Source: Polydactylus sextarius
Taxonomy: Eukaryota; Chordata; Actinopteri; Polynemidae
Length of the DNA: 64,000 nucleotides
Reading direction: 5' to 3'
Assembly (NCBI GenBank): GCA_016801845.1
Contig: CM028920.1
Location: 186,001-250,000, forward strand
The notes beneath the pieces were generated by a model that was not told where the DNA came from, did not search any database, and worked only from the letters and a program-made list of their open reading frames with translations. Each line of letters begins with the position of its first letter. Position 1 is the first letter of the stretch. Positions 9,751 through 24,700 of the stretch are shown here, in pieces. Made by a program: the position numbers and the translations under genes.

Positions 9751-12700
9751 GTAAGACAACTTTTAACATGTTTAAGCTTACAGTTCTAATAGAAAAAAAA
9801 CTCAGTTCTGTATTAGGACTGTATCTCTATGTAATTTTTGTCATTTATGATTGATAAGCTATTGATTAACTTTAAGTTATTTATTTATTCTGTAATATGT
9901 AACAAAATAGTTACATTTAAGAGAACAAGAAAGTGGTGACATCCACAGGACTTTCTCAACTGATCTTGTTGAGGGAAGAAAAGAGATTGACTGTAGACTG
10001 TCATAACAAGTGCCAGTGAAAGACATAGTTAATTCACTACAATAGGTTTATTATTTTAGCACAATTTATTGATTGCTGTTCACAGATAAATAAATGCTTT
10101 GTCTTCAGATGACAGTCAATGTGGATTTGTCACAGACGACAGGTGTCAAAACTCAAATCAGTGCTTAAATATAAAGCCTGATGTTGCATGTAGTGTATCC
10201 CTCTGTGAACTGTATATGAACAGTATACATTATAAAACTTGTAGTTTTCACAAGTGGTGTCTGTGAGGGGCAGTCATGAGGCCCGTTTCCACCAGGAACC
10301 TCCGGGGAATAATATGGGAACTTGGCTGTTGGCGTGTGTCTCCACCAGAGGAACAGTTCCTGAGAGGCAAGACTGAAAAACCTTTTAGGGGATGAAAAAA
10401 GTCACTGCCCAGGAGTAGGTACTTTTTTTGGCCCAAAAAGGTGGCATTTTAGGTTGACTTTGTGGTGATTGGTTGTAACTCAAGACGGCACATGACGCAG
10501 TCAACAAAGAATCACCGTTTTTAAAACCCAGCGGCAGAAGTGTATCAATAAATAGTTTCTATAAATAGAATAGAAGATGCGAACGAAGTGGCACAGTTAA
10601 AACTGTCACAAAATGATCGCAGGGTTTTATGTGTAATGATCAATGTGTGGCGGACTACCACAGAATCAACACTGGCCCCTACAAATTAATTAATTAATAT
10701 TTTTCCAACGCAAAACGCAACGTTAAAGACAAATGAACATTTCCCCTCCCTCTCTCTCTCTTGCTCCTTCTCTCTCACTGCAGCGTGTAGTTTATTTATA
10801 GTAAAGCAATGAAGAAGACGATCAGCAAAGTCCGTCCCGCCCCATGTCGCGTCACTGATCGGGGTCTTACCCTCGGTGGAGACACAACGCCGCAAGGGAG
10901 GAACTTCCTGAAAAGGTTCCAGTCCCCCTGCTGTTACATCAGAACTTCTTGGTGAAAACACGGCTATAGGTCCAGACCCATTTCTCCTTCCTTAACACTA
11001 ACACTTGGTTTCAAGTGGCCTTGAAAGGGGGATAACCCTTGACAATGACGTGAGAAAGGTTAGAGAAACCTGTTGTAGGTTTTCATTCAGGTTGGAAAAT
11101 ACTGGCTCCAGCTGTAGTGTGGAATTTTTCCCAAAAATTTCCTGGACAAAAAATGACAGAGTACTCTGTAAACGGGCATTAAAACAAACATGCACATAAT
11201 CCTAGGTAACTATGATATGCTACATGGAGTGGGTAGCATTACTGTAACATTCCTGTTTGCAAAGAGTGGCAGTGAAAAGTTTCTCTATGCACATATATAA
11301 GCAATATCCCGACTATGACAGAAATTGAAATAAGCATCAAAACCAAGATAATCTGTTCACTGAAACACAGTCGTACATAAATATCTTAATTAATAGTAAA
11401 ACTACTCAGAAGAAACCATTTGGTACTCTCCCATAGCTCTCACCGCAGATTTTTGTGCATTGTAAAACAGCGATTTTGTAACATTCATGTTTTAACTCAA
11501 TGGTAAGGAATTCCCTTTGTATGTGCAAGATATCCTGTCAGATTTTTGACAAAATTTGACAAAAAAATACGTTGTAAAAATGTATTTACATCTTTTCTGT
11601 TCTTTTCCCCGGACTGGCCGCTGTATTTCTTTCTCGCTGAGAAACTCTCACTGCCTCTGGCACAGACTAAACTGGCTATAGCAGGGCACCAGACTGTGAC
11701 CAAATGGTCGCATTTTGCAACCAAATCTGGAAACAGCGCGAGTACACCTCAGACCTACTTACCTAAATAGTAAATTTCAAGCACAAGAAAAGGGAAAATA
11801 AAAGATTCTGGAATGTGAGACTGCAGGTGGCTGGCCAATGTTAGTTACAGGAAGTAGGAATGGGAGCTGCAAGCATATATATCTATGACTGTAAATGGCT
11901 AATGAGGGGGAGGGTCCTGTACCTGAGTTAATCTATGGTATAACTTCACAAACAGTGGAAGGAGTTGTATCATTGCGTGAAAGTTAACAATGGTGGATGA
12001 GTGAACAATGTATAAGTGAACTATCAACCAGTTCTTTCTCCCTGCCCTACCCTTTGAATCAGAGCTGAATCCTAGCCTATTAGCTAGCCTCTTGAGCCCC
12101 AATGCCCCTGGCATTGGGGGCAGAGGATTACATCCGATTTTACAGCGTGTAGTGCCAGCTGTATAAATATCAGCATGTGTTATATTCTCAGAAATGTTAG
12201 AATCTCAGCTAAAAGATCACACAAAAAAATTCTATAACAACCAAACACAGCTAAAAGAAGAAACAAGTAAAGAGCAAGTAAACAAAGTCCACAAAAAACA
12301 CCACATGCCAACACCATTTTTCCTAAACAACTCCTACATCTCCTAGGGTGCTTTGTGAGCAGTTTCCTGTTAAAAATCCTCTTTTCCTGCCTGGTAACTA
12401 AGATGTGATTGGATGAAGGCAAGAAGCCCCTAGTTCACTTGCATGTTCCGCCTTACAACTGGTGATTGGTTGACCTAAACGTGCTATAAAATAAGACATT
12501 AATCATGTAAATTGGCCAAAAGAAACCAGAGATATTGACCTATTTATTAGATGTATTTACTGTACACACGCAAGACACACTATGAATCGAATGATACTGT
12601 GTACTGTGTACTAACTTCAATAAAATCATAGCATTGCAATTGCATAAATTAATGTTTCAAAGAATAAATCAATTACAAAATTAGGAAAATATTTATTTAG

Positions 12701-15700
12701 CACATTCCAACAATGCATATGCATATAAAACAAAATGTTTAACTTGACCTCATTCATGTGTATAGTAAACATTATACAATTATAAATAATATAATAATTA
12801 TAAAATCGTGTAAGGTGTTGCGTTGTGTTCAGTTTAAGTTGCCATTGTTTATTTCTGTGTTTTCTGATGGCTCGTGAACGCACCTCACTAGTGACTGACC
12901 GATCGACCTGAGAGAACGTCTGCAGTTTATTTTCCTTTTCTTTTTTTATTATTATTAATTAACTTTAACTAAATTACCGAACACCTGTAGTTTTTTTTTT
13001 CATTTATTTATTAAATGCCCAAATTGAGTAATTTCTGTATGTGACCCTTGAAATTCTTGTGAATGGAGCAGAATCTTTTGCAGCAGGACAGCGTTGATCG
13101 ACTATGTGGTTAGACTGAGCATACTGGTGACTTAATCTGAGCTCAATAGGTCTGTTGTGAAACTGATTACGGATAAATTATATAGATAGAGATATATTGT
13201 AATACGCCCACATGGCAGACATGTTGGCCCTTCTAGATAAGTCCCTGCTGCCTGTGGTTTTTGCTTGTGTCATCACAACATCCAGATTTGTTGTGTTGTT
13301 TCGGTGATAAAAGGCAGAAAACCGAAAATGCATTTTGGGCCATTTTCGGCTGTAAATTTTCGGTGCATTGCTAATAATGAATAAAGTTTAATAAGTTCTG
13401 TTTTCAAATTTCAATTTTACAGATTGTGACAAACTATACCACATTACAAAGCACTTGACTATTTCTTCACTAAAGGCCCATTTACACTCTATGCACGCTC
13501 CCTTTACACACATAAGTAGGTACGTGCATACCTAGCGTTGCACCAGTCATACTCCCAGGCATATTTCATGTTGTCGTAGTTGTTAACATTACATCCACTT
13601 GAGGGCAGTGCAGGGTTCCGAGCTCCTAAGTAAGTTTCAAACAACAACAAACATGGCGAGATCACAATGTTCATTCTAAGAAAGAGATAAAGGGTGGCAG
13701 CACTGTAGATGGTGGTGGTTTGTGTGGCTGTCATATACATCATGGAGATTTCTGTTGTCCTCTTTATTCCTCTCGCTGGTTGCACATGAACTATACGGCA
13801 CAACACTGCCCCGGTGGTTTCATGTGGTATTATTCCGTTTACTGCAAACTGCTATGGATCGCTAAGCTCCCTGAAAACAGGCCAAATTACGCACATAATG
13901 ATGTACGAAAGGCTCCATCCATCTCCATATGTGTATCCTGTGTAGAACATAAATGGACCTTAAGACTTCTGTAGTTTTCCTCTGTTTCAGCAGAATTGGT
14001 CTTTGCACCGACAGTGTCCATAATTGATATATGAGTTTCTTTAGTTTTTTATCTAATTGAATTTAAAACAACACATGGTAACTATATTATCAAAATATAT
14101 TGAACAGAAGTAGAAGTAGAAATGTGAACATCTGCATTGCATGTCATTTTAACGTGTGTGCCCCTAAACTCTTTGCTTGTGACCCTAAAATTTTCATTTA
14201 GGGGCTCCTGTGCTCCCAGTAAAAAAGTTAGTCTGGAGGCCTGCATAGTGTAAACATCATGGCAACACGGTGTTTTTTCATGGGAGCTGAAATCAACGGC
14301 AGACCTTCTTGGTATTGGATAACATTTTGAAGAGGGGAATTTGAAGAAACTGAAAATTAAACAAAAATCATTAAAACGTTAGACTTTTAAACAGAGTTCT
14401 GAGTGAAACAGTGAGACAGGCATTTATCCTGCATCCTGCCTCTGATTGGCTGTTACTCCTTGGCAATTGTTTCTGACTGAGTTTGTGACTGGGATTACAA
14501 GTTTTCTAACATGACATATATCCAGTCCCAATTGCTGATATGGTGCAGATGGCCTCTGATCAAGTTGTTATGCCTGTTCATACATTTTGATAATTGACTA
14601 TTCACCAACGATTCTCAGCGTAAGTCGGTGAGCCCCTCCGACTGCAAATCGTCGGTAAATTTGGCTAGTATGAAGTAGGCTTTAATGTCACCGCTGCTGG
14701 CCACCTGCCAGACATACAAGCCACACACAGATGCACATACGATAGGTACAGAGATCAATTCAGACTTTCTATTGATTGCTCAAAGCTTGCTTTCAAAATG
14801 GTCAGAAAGACTGTGCATCTCCAATGTCATCCTAAGGAGCTGTTTATGCGGAGACGACGAAAACGTAAATGTAGGCGTATCTGGGAAAAACTCTTTGTCG
14901 TTTAGGCCTTTCCTTAACAGAGACAGCAAACCCTTTTGAAACCACACTCCAGAGTGGGATTTTTTTTTTTAAAACACCCCCACTGTGTTTCCATGTGAAC
15001 AGGTGAAATGGACTAAACATCACATCATACAGCACAGCTTCACACACCTAACTACCAGTCATAAGCCAACGAGGCATTCAAGTCTTTTAATAAAATACAT
15101 GAATAAAAACTACCAGCATTCTCTCATTAATTGCTGGTAGCTCGCAAGTGAGGTGCATTTAGGAGCCCTTGGAGTATGCAGAAGTAAACATAGAGAACAT
15201 TAAGTCAACAACACAACACCTTACAGTATTTTATAATTATGATATTATTCATAAACATTATTTACAATGTATAATGTCTGCTATAAATGCCTTCCTTGTT
15301 TTTGACTTGAAGAACAACAGCGCCACCAACTGGTCTGACATTAGTAGTATAGTGTTTTCACTTTTGTGTCTTAGTGTGAACGAGGAAATTTCTGATTTAT
15401 ATCTGTATTTCTGTATATATCTAGATGTATAGAACTATAGAGCTCTCTGGTAGATCTCTGGTGAGTATCTCCCTCTGTGTGTCTGAGTCGCTCTCGTAAA
15501 AATACAAAAGGCGGATCCGTATTTGCCTACAGCTGTCCCCTGTGATGGTTGAGCGGGTCGCTTTTAATTTATATAAATTGAAAATTCAAAGCCTACCAGA
15601 ACATTTCGACTTGTTGATGGAGGTACTTACTAATTAATAAGATCATTATTGTCATTAAAAAAAATGTAATTTTGTTAATAGACAACCTGAAAAATTACAC

Positions 15701-18700
15701 ATATCTGGTATCATTTCCTAATGCTCAGTAGTGTTGAAAAGAACATGGGGTAACCCAAAATAAACAAAAGCCAGCAGTGATTGTTACTGATACTGTATGT
15801 CAGCATAAAGCAGGGAGCCATGCTGCGTTCTTGGGTGCTCTTCAATGCTGCTGGTGGAACAAAAGTTCTTTCCGACAGTCCTTTGTGACTGATTAAGAAG
15901 CCATCCATATGATAGCGTTTTCAGGTCAATGTCCAAATGTTTTTAAATATTTTGGCCTTTTGTCCACACGACAACGGTGTTGTTGGCACCCTGAAACAAT
16001 CTTCTTCGATAACGGGTTCCAGAGTGGGAAAATCTCAAAAAGCATCCCTCGCATTGTCGTGTAGATGGCAAAATGGCACCTTGTGACAACGATAACATCA
16101 CAGTTCCACGTGACAAGAGGCCTGTGCAACGAAGCAGGATTTGTTCTTATTACAGTAACTTTAGGGTTAACTCTGGGTTTTCCGTCCTACAAAGGTGGTT
16201 CACTTCTTACCGGGGCACATCTCCCTGGTAACTTGCTCTGGAGCTAGTTACCATGGAGATGTATCCCTGGAACATAACCTGCTCCAGAGCAGGTTATGTT
16301 TCAGTTAAGAGATCGGCGCCCATAAAAGCCCCGTCCTCTGACCAATCAATTCTCTTGAACGGCTCGTTCTTTTATTGAAGATCCTGTAGAGCTCGGTGCA
16401 CAGATTGTGAGAGGGTCTCTGAGGAGGGTGAGGGTTTTTTGAGACAGGCAGAACCCTCAGTCCTTTCACATGATTATTTATTGGAGTGCTACAGATTTTC
16501 GTCCGTGCCATTAAAATCGCACATTGCCAGTGTGACAACACAGTTGATCACTTACTGTCCTGCAGACAGTAGCATTGCTCTGCGTTATTGTAATTACACT
16601 AGGATATTAAATTATTGTATTTTATTATTGACACATACCCTGTACAAATGTTTGGAGCTGCCGGGGTCTGACAACACACCCCCTTCCACCCACCCCTTCA
16701 TTAACTGTGCTAGTCATCCTAAATCAGAGACTGATTGATGCACTGAAACTGTACTTGGCTCATAAGCTATGAAAGGACGCCGAAGAGACACTTTGAACTA
16801 TATTAGTATATTTAATTTTTATTGTTTTGTGCTGCTAGGGTTGCAGCTGAAAATGAAGGTTAAAATTCCATCGGCATATTCGCAATAAGAACAGCCTAGA
16901 TTTCAGCAGTGCATTCATTTGATTTTAATTTCCTTAGTTAGATCTACAAATGCTCTGTGGGGCTGTGAAAGTATAACAACTTTACGTTTACACAATCAAT
17001 GATCTTTTGCCAGCTGTCTTTTCGGTTTTTAGCAGCTGCAACCATGTTGCTTTTTGCCTGGTATTACTCATATTGTTGTAAATTCATCGCCTGCTTTTCG
17101 GCTGTGAAGTCTTCTGCTCTGCTTTTCCATGTTTGTGATTGGCCATCTGCTGGAAACACTGCTTTTTTTTATATAAATGTGTTCACATCTAGATTGGAAA
17201 AACCTGGGTTGACTCGAGTTGATAACCAGCTTCGTAGGACCGCTTAGCCAGACTGAGAACCCTAACCAGCAGGGAACAACAATGAAAACAACAACAATGG
17301 TGGATTACAGAGCTGTTTGTGCTGCAGTTGCTGCTAAGTTTATTATCATTATTGCAACAAAACCTGGTAATTCTACTAAACTAGATCAACTAGATGACAA
17401 TCAGAGACACAAACAATTAATGAATAAAAAAAAATTCTCCTTCTTGTGTTTGTTTGTACTCGGCGAACATGGACCAGCACATCCTGCAGCTCTGTGTGTG
17501 TTTGTTTATAGCACCACCATGTGGATACGGAAATTTAATGCGTGGACGCGAAACCTTTCGACAACGACAACGTTGTGCAGACATAGCTCAAAACTGTCCC
17601 CACAATCACAACCATTTAACCATGAAATGCTTTCAGATTCAGGATATTTTCTCCACACAGCCCATGGCTAGTGTCAGCTGTTTTCTTTTTTCTCAAAAAA
17701 TCAAACCCAAACTTTTTGGTTTGACCATGAAAGATGTTTTCTTGCATGCTGTGGTCAGATTGTTATTTGTCACTTGTTAAATACTAATGAAATAAAGACT
17801 GTAAATACTCAAAAATCCTGTTTGCAACTTTCTTTGCAGAGAAGTTTGTAGTTGTTGGATGGTCGATACTGGTGCACTTGAGCAGAAATAAGCTAAAAAT
17901 GGAAGTACAATTTTTATGGTTTCCAGTTTTAGTGTACATTATTTTGCGAAACTTAGAAACATCCCGTTTCAGCCCCGATGTTGAAAAGTTAATTCCTGCA
18001 TTCATTACTTCTAGACTGGACTACGGTAACTCTTTACTATCAGGGTGTTCCAGTAACTCCATCAAATGCCTTCAGTTGATCTAAAATACTGCAGCATGAG
18101 TACTGACAGGAAGCAGGACCAGAGATCGCATTTCTCTTGCATTGGTTTCAATCCAGAGTATAATTTAAAATCGTCCTGCTTGCCTATAAAGCTCTTAGTG
18201 AAAATGACTGGGCTCCATCATATTTTAAAGATCTCATAGTTCTTATTAGTTATAATGCTCATTATCCCAACAGATCACATTGATTACAAACTGCGGGTTT
18301 ACTTGTGGTTCCTAGAGTCTCTAAGACCAGAATGCAAGCCTGTTGGAGGTTTCTTCCTGTTAAAAGGAGGTTTTTCCTCTACTGCGCCTTGTTTTAATGA
18401 TTTGGGTCATTTGCTTCACAAATTAACTTTACTTGAACACATTACAAATATGATTTGAATGGTCAGCTATGGTGGTTTTTTTTATACTTATATATACTTT
18501 GTATACTTCTGCTTTACAAAATTTTGTGTCATTTATATTGTATTTGGGCCATATTTCATACTACAATTCTAGAACTGGCTACCATTTGTTTTTTGACGGA
18601 TTAGATTCTGAATCTGTTTTGTTTTCTTATAGGGAAGTCCCAGCAGAGTTCCTTGTCATCATTGGATAACCAGCATAGCTACTTGTGGTACCAAAATGCA

Positions 18701-21700
18701 TCTGAAAGTGACAAAAAGCCCTTGGCCCAGACCACCACCCTAAAGACAGGATCCAAGGCAGAGTCCTCTTATGAGTCCTGGGAAACCATCATGGGCCTCC
18801 GTCCACCTTCACCCAGCCAGGAGCCTCGGAACCCTGCCCCCTCACTCTCCTGGGTTTCAGCAGGTGTCACCACAGGCAGCTGTCACCTGGGGCAGACACG
18901 ACATGAGAAGTCCCCCTCTCCTCCACAGTTCCAGAGCCCCAGGGAGAGCGAGGACCTGGGTGGTGACTCAGACTTTCTTGTGAGGACATCAGACTACTCC
19001 CAGGCATCCCCTTCTTCCTCCTCATCATCACTTGTAAGGAATTCAAACTGTCGGACCTATAGGCGGCCAGACAAACAGGGCTCTGGCAAAGCATTGGATT
19101 CCTTCAGCTTTACTGGCACTGTTTTTGACACTGATTTTTCAAACTCCTCATCTGACCGTAGTTATAAGAGAACAGGCAGTGGAGGGGGACGCGGCAGGAC
19201 AAGGGACTACACAGTGCTGCACCCCTCTTCCATGTCGATGTGTAATGTCACTATCCAGGACCGAGTAGCAGAGGAGTTTAGCAGTGATGCTGCGCCCTCT
19301 GGTGGTAGCTGTAGCGCTGGGTCTGGCAGTACTACAGAGCTGGCAGAGACGGGATGGCAACGGAAGAAGACAGAACAACAAAATACAAGGTAGGCCAAAA
19401 CTGGTTATTGAGACTGCCTTTTTCCCTGGAATGTAAGGCATTTCTGAAATTTCTGTGCTCTTGAGTATGTTTTACATCATGTAGATACCAGCAAAACTTA
19501 AAATAATTTGCTAAACCTGTGCGATCAGTTGATGAAAGTACTAGAAACAACAGGACTAGAAACAAGGACTGGGTGATCACATTAGAAACTCTTAAACACA
19601 TAATTGTGATCCATTTAAAAAAAAATATTTCATTATCCTCTTAAACCCTAACGCTACAGCACCAGGGGCAGAGAGGGGGCAGAGTTATCCACAGAAACAA
19701 CAGAATCTCATTTCTACAACCACCAAATGTAGCCAAAGCTACAACCAATTAAAAGAGGGTATAAACAAATACCACAAAATTTTGGAATCTGTGAGATCGG
19801 ACAAAAATTGAGCGAAAGTGAAAAGAGTGACAGAAGACCAAAATTATACTTCATGTCCGAAAAACACTATCATGAATTCTGTCTTACCTTTGTTGTCAAA
19901 ACTTAAATCCTCAGTGATTACACCACATTTTTAAAAAAATAACTACATCTCCCAGCGTGCTTTGTGAGCAGTTTCCGGGCAAAATTCACTATTTTCTGCC
20001 CGATTACAAAGATTTGATTGGACGAGGGCGAGTATCATCTTTTCTGCTTCATGTGCATGTCCTGCCTTACAACTGGTGATTGGTTGAATATATGTAAACA
20101 CAGTGACGTTAATGTGATTCTACTGGCTCACATGATTAAAATAAGAGGCCAATCATATAATTCGGTCAATAGAAGGCGGCGATATTGCCCTATATGTTGG
20201 AAGACCTTTTCATTTTGTTCACTTTCGCCCCATTAACCCATCCCCCTTTACTTCCAAGCTGGAGGTACAGGCAGCTAGTGGCAGCTTTCAGTGCCGACCA
20301 AAAACAAAACTAAACTAAAAGTGTCAAAAAATAACTTGATTGTGAATAACCCCATCGTTCTTGTTAATCACTTGAAAAATTGTCTAGGCATGCTCAGTAG
20401 GTTTCCAGAAAGCTGGTGGAAATGTTGCAGCAAGATGACTTCATGAAAGGCATCCATGATCTGGACATCTGTTTTTTTAAACTTCCCTTGCCATCCATCC
20501 CCAAACATTTTTAATGGGATTTAGATCAGGGGAACAGGCAGGATCGTCAGATAGTGACGTTATTCTCCTGGAAGAAGTCCTTCATCAGAAGAGGTGAACT
20601 ACAGCGGTGTCCTGTTGAAAGACCCGGTCATTACCACACAAATGAGGGCGCTCGGTCAAGAGGGATGACTACTGAAACCCTATATCCCTATAGCCAGCTG
20701 CCTTTTGACGCCCCTGCACAACCTGAATCGCCATTGTTCCATTGAAGGATAGCACCCCAGATTGTGATACAGGTTCAATTTCTTTGCCGAGAGAAAATTT
20801 AACATCCAACTTCAGCAGGGGTGGCACATTGCAAGAGGCTTTGCTTGTGCAGCTCAACAATCCTGCCACTTTCAAAGACAGAAAGCCTTTTTGGCTTGAA
20901 CTCCGCAAAGGTCTATTACCATCTACTGACCTGTAGTCCCCATCGTTTTCCTCAGAAATACAACCAACAATGGCTGTGACATTCGAGATGTTTTGGAGGT
21001 GACAATTGTCTGTGACGTTGGAAAGGAGCAGGTGCTGTTCCCTGTGGGATCTTGTGTTGCAAACTACTAACACAGACAAATAGTCGCCCAGCCTCACATT
21101 CTGTGATCTGTTGGTGAGGTACTTGGTGGTCCATGCGACATGGTGGCAGTCAAATCCTGCACTCCTTTGTTATGTTCGTCACAGATGAGGATTTTTGATA
21201 ACAACACCCGCCAATGTAATGGAATATCTCCGCCTACTCCCCATGCGTACTTTATGTCGGTATGGCTGTTAAACAACACATCCACTAGAGGGCAGTGATG
21301 AGTCCTGAAATTCCACACAAGTTTCAAACGATAACAAACATGGTGACGGTGAAGGAGATCACAGTGCACATTCTAAGAAAGAGTTAAAAAGAGGCAGCAC
21401 TGTAGACAGCACTGTGGTGGTTTGTGCAGCCGTTAAACGTTACGGCATGTAGACGGAGATTTCTTTTTTTTTATTCCTCTTATTCTTTATTCCTCTTATT
21501 CCTGGTCGAACTATACTACGCACCACTGCCCTGACAATTTCTGGTGGTATTACTCTGTTTGCTCCTGAGGCAGGAGAAACTGTTCAGAGGAGTTCATGGA
21601 ACTATGTTAACTTTTGTAAAAAATATAATATGGGTATAATATAGGACCTTTAAGAAATATCTTGCTGTGCAATGCTAAGCTGCTGCCACGTTTAGTTCTT

Positions 21701-24700
21701 TTTTGGTACCAACTCTTCATCCAACATGCCATGGTTTAGGATCATTTGGTTTTAATGAACATGAAGCTAAAGTAGCTTACTGACTTTAAAACTTCTCTCC
21801 ATCTACACACACAGTAAATGCACAGTTACTTTTCAAGAAAATGCAAAAGCCTCAGATGAAAGTGAAATACAGGAATTTCTCCTGATCTTTTTTGATACAC
21901 TACACAAAATTAAAAGTTTAAGTCAACTGTCGTTACCTGGGTTGACATTAATAGATTATTCTCTTTGACAGGAAAGAGTGAAAGCTTCTAGTTTTTATTC
22001 TGTGTTACTGAATGTTCAACTGTTCATCTTCATCTTCACTCTTCAATGTTCATCCGACCTGAAACTCACCAGCTATTTTAGAATTGATTTTTGAAATGTA
22101 TAAATGCTATTTGACTTTTGACTTTTTGAATTTTATATCGGTCCTCTCCACAGATTCAGGCAGACGATGGCCAAATCAAAGAAGGACAGTAAGCTGGACC
22201 TGTTTGGTTTTGAAGAAACGGATACTCCTCAGGACGCAGACAGTGTTGACAATACAGACAGTAGATCCAGCTACAAAATTAAATACTTTGGCTTTGACGA
22301 TATGAGCGACAGCGACAGTGCTGATGATGGCTGCGATTTCTCCAAAGAGAGAAGGGGGAGGAGGAGGGCCAAGAAGGCTGCTGCCAAGGCGACCTCAGTG
22401 GTTATTGTTGAAGAAACACTGACTCACGACCCACCAGATTCCTTTGAGAGCCTGGAGAATCGCAACAAACCAGTGGCCAAGGAGAACAAGAAACACTCCA
22501 AGAGGGAGGAAGGCATGATAAGAGAAGGTTAAAACACTTCTACTACTCTTTCCTCTGCAAAATCTTTGTGTGTTGTTGGATAATTTAGTGTCAGAAGCAG
22601 TGAGAGGGTTTTGATTACTTATACAAAGGATAAAAAAAACATTCATGCAGGTCCATGACATGTATGTAATCATGCTTAATTCCATTTGGAAGGAAACACA
22701 AAACTACTTATATTGTATAGTCTGGAGGCAGATGAAGTTAAGTGTTTTTGGTCAGCTGCTCATGATGTTGTCAATTTACGGACAACATCAGGATGGACAT
22801 TAAGTGAAATAACTAGCTCTGTAGGGTTTCATGTTACCATATTACAAGTTTTATAGTCAGTGGCGGAGGACAACATGTACCTATCCCAAAACTAACCAAA
22901 CTTAAAACATACAAATAGACCAGTTAAGGTTTAACTGGCTGTACTTTGGATCTGCATCCCATATTGTTAAAATACCCTCATTTTACTTAATAATTCTCAG
23001 GTTGAGGTTGAGGCTCCACCGTAAGAGAGCCAACACTGAGCACCTCTCTCACTGGCTAAACTGACAAGTATTGGCTGGAGATTATATCGTGTTTAGCCAT
23101 TTAACCTAGTATGTTTAAGTTGACCCTTGGATGGTGTTTACTTGACTAAAAATATCTGCCAATCAGTGGCTAACAATTGATAATAAAAAATTACCAGAAA
23201 AAAAAGAAACATTACCACACACTGAGTGGGGATATGACATTCAATGAATTTTTAATTATTATTTAATTAGATTTTTACTAGCTTACAAGATACAGATTTC
23301 AGTGTAATACATTACAACATAAAAAAAAATCTAATAAACAGTGCCACTGTTCAATGAACACAAACAAAACAAATTATAATAAACTAATAACCTAATGAAT
23401 TTATGTTTTGTGATGGGTAAATGATGCTTAGCACAAATTTAAACTTAGCATATTTTACAGAAGTTGTGAGACCAAGCTGTTCATAACAATTCATCAGTTT
23501 GCGTGGCGCTACACTTCTGTATAACTGCTCTTAGGTTTTAGGTTTAAGGTGGCTGTGACTGATTTACACAGATTGTTCTCTGGATCCACTTATTGTGTTG
23601 TGACTCATTAACATGAAGTTGACCAAACGTCAACAATATCTTGTCACTCTGGATAAAAACAAAAGCAAAAAAAACAAAAAAACAACAACAAATAACTGTC
23701 ACCATCACTTTTACAGCAAATGGTTGTAAAGGCCTCATGTCATGTGTGTTTTGTCTGCAGATGTCCTGGACTTCTCAGAGGAAGGCCTCAGGATGGTGGC
23801 TGGCGCTTCCAGGAGGCTGCCTCAGACCAAACCCGCTGAGAAGAACCCAGATACCTTACGAAGGATCTTCAGTGCACACAAGAAGGTGAGCAGCATCATG
23901 TTCACACGCATCAGCTAAGTAAAGGCTAAATCATAGGTGCCTGGTGCCTGATAGTACATGTTGCACTCTCTGAGTGTTTAAATAGACTGCCTAGATGTGT
24001 TAGGTACATAATTATCAAGTAAGTTTGTCCATGACATCACAACATAACAAAATAATTTGCTAATATTCGTTTTTATTTGACGTTGCTCTTTAAGAGACCA
24101 CCTGTTGAATCACGTTTTATTTTTAAGGGTTGGGGCGTTCGTTTTTTCAGACCCTCCTTTCCTCTCCTTCCAAAATGCAGCTGTATATCGAACCACACTT
24201 TGTTAAACAGGCCCTGTGGTGTGTTTGGGTTCATTGCCTCTGATTTTCTTAAAACTGCCAGGTCCTCCTTGGTGATCGCGGCATTGATGTTCCATTTTGT
24301 CATGGGTGAGAGACTTTATGAGTACACTAAAAACGTTATTTGACGTTGTGAACTCAGTGTCTTGCATTAGACACCATGCGTGACTGAGAGGAGGGTCGTC
24401 GATAAAATGGTTTATGCCTGTCCTCAATCCGACGTAGCTGCTGATGGAGTAGTGCTGACCGAGGCGGTTTATTGCTGACCCATAAAATTTGTGAAAAAAA
24501 TCCTATTTAGCTCTTGTTTTGTCAGTTACAAAATCTATGAACTGTCGAGTGCTTTTCAGATGGTTCAGGTAGATAGAGAAAACATGTGACAGCCCAAGAC
24601 GTTGATTGGAATGTAGTCTGCTCATTCCTTGTCAATTCAAGTTGATTTAGCTCTTCATCTGACATCGGCACAAATCTTTCTTTTTCCGTCATTACATTCT

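Larger units (their letters stand above)
9751..18632. other. wapl intron after coding exon 1 (8.9 kb)
   Basis: No exon is seen inside. It contains a probable MITE (10275-10970), one copy of each of two dispersed repeats (12190-12540 and 13540-13860), hAT-like MITE scraps, a short palindrome at 16271-16300 and an L2 fragment from about 17940. The rest is AT-rich unique-looking DNA with no open frame of interest. Confidence 0.6.

Noticed and set aside
17454..17780. 108-codon plus-strand frame in the first large wapl intron
   Set aside because: It overlaps another frame, has no conserved motif and lies in repeat-like DNA.
22395..22685. Minus-strand frame over wapl exon 3
   Set aside because: It is antisense to a coding exon and intron with no recognisable product.
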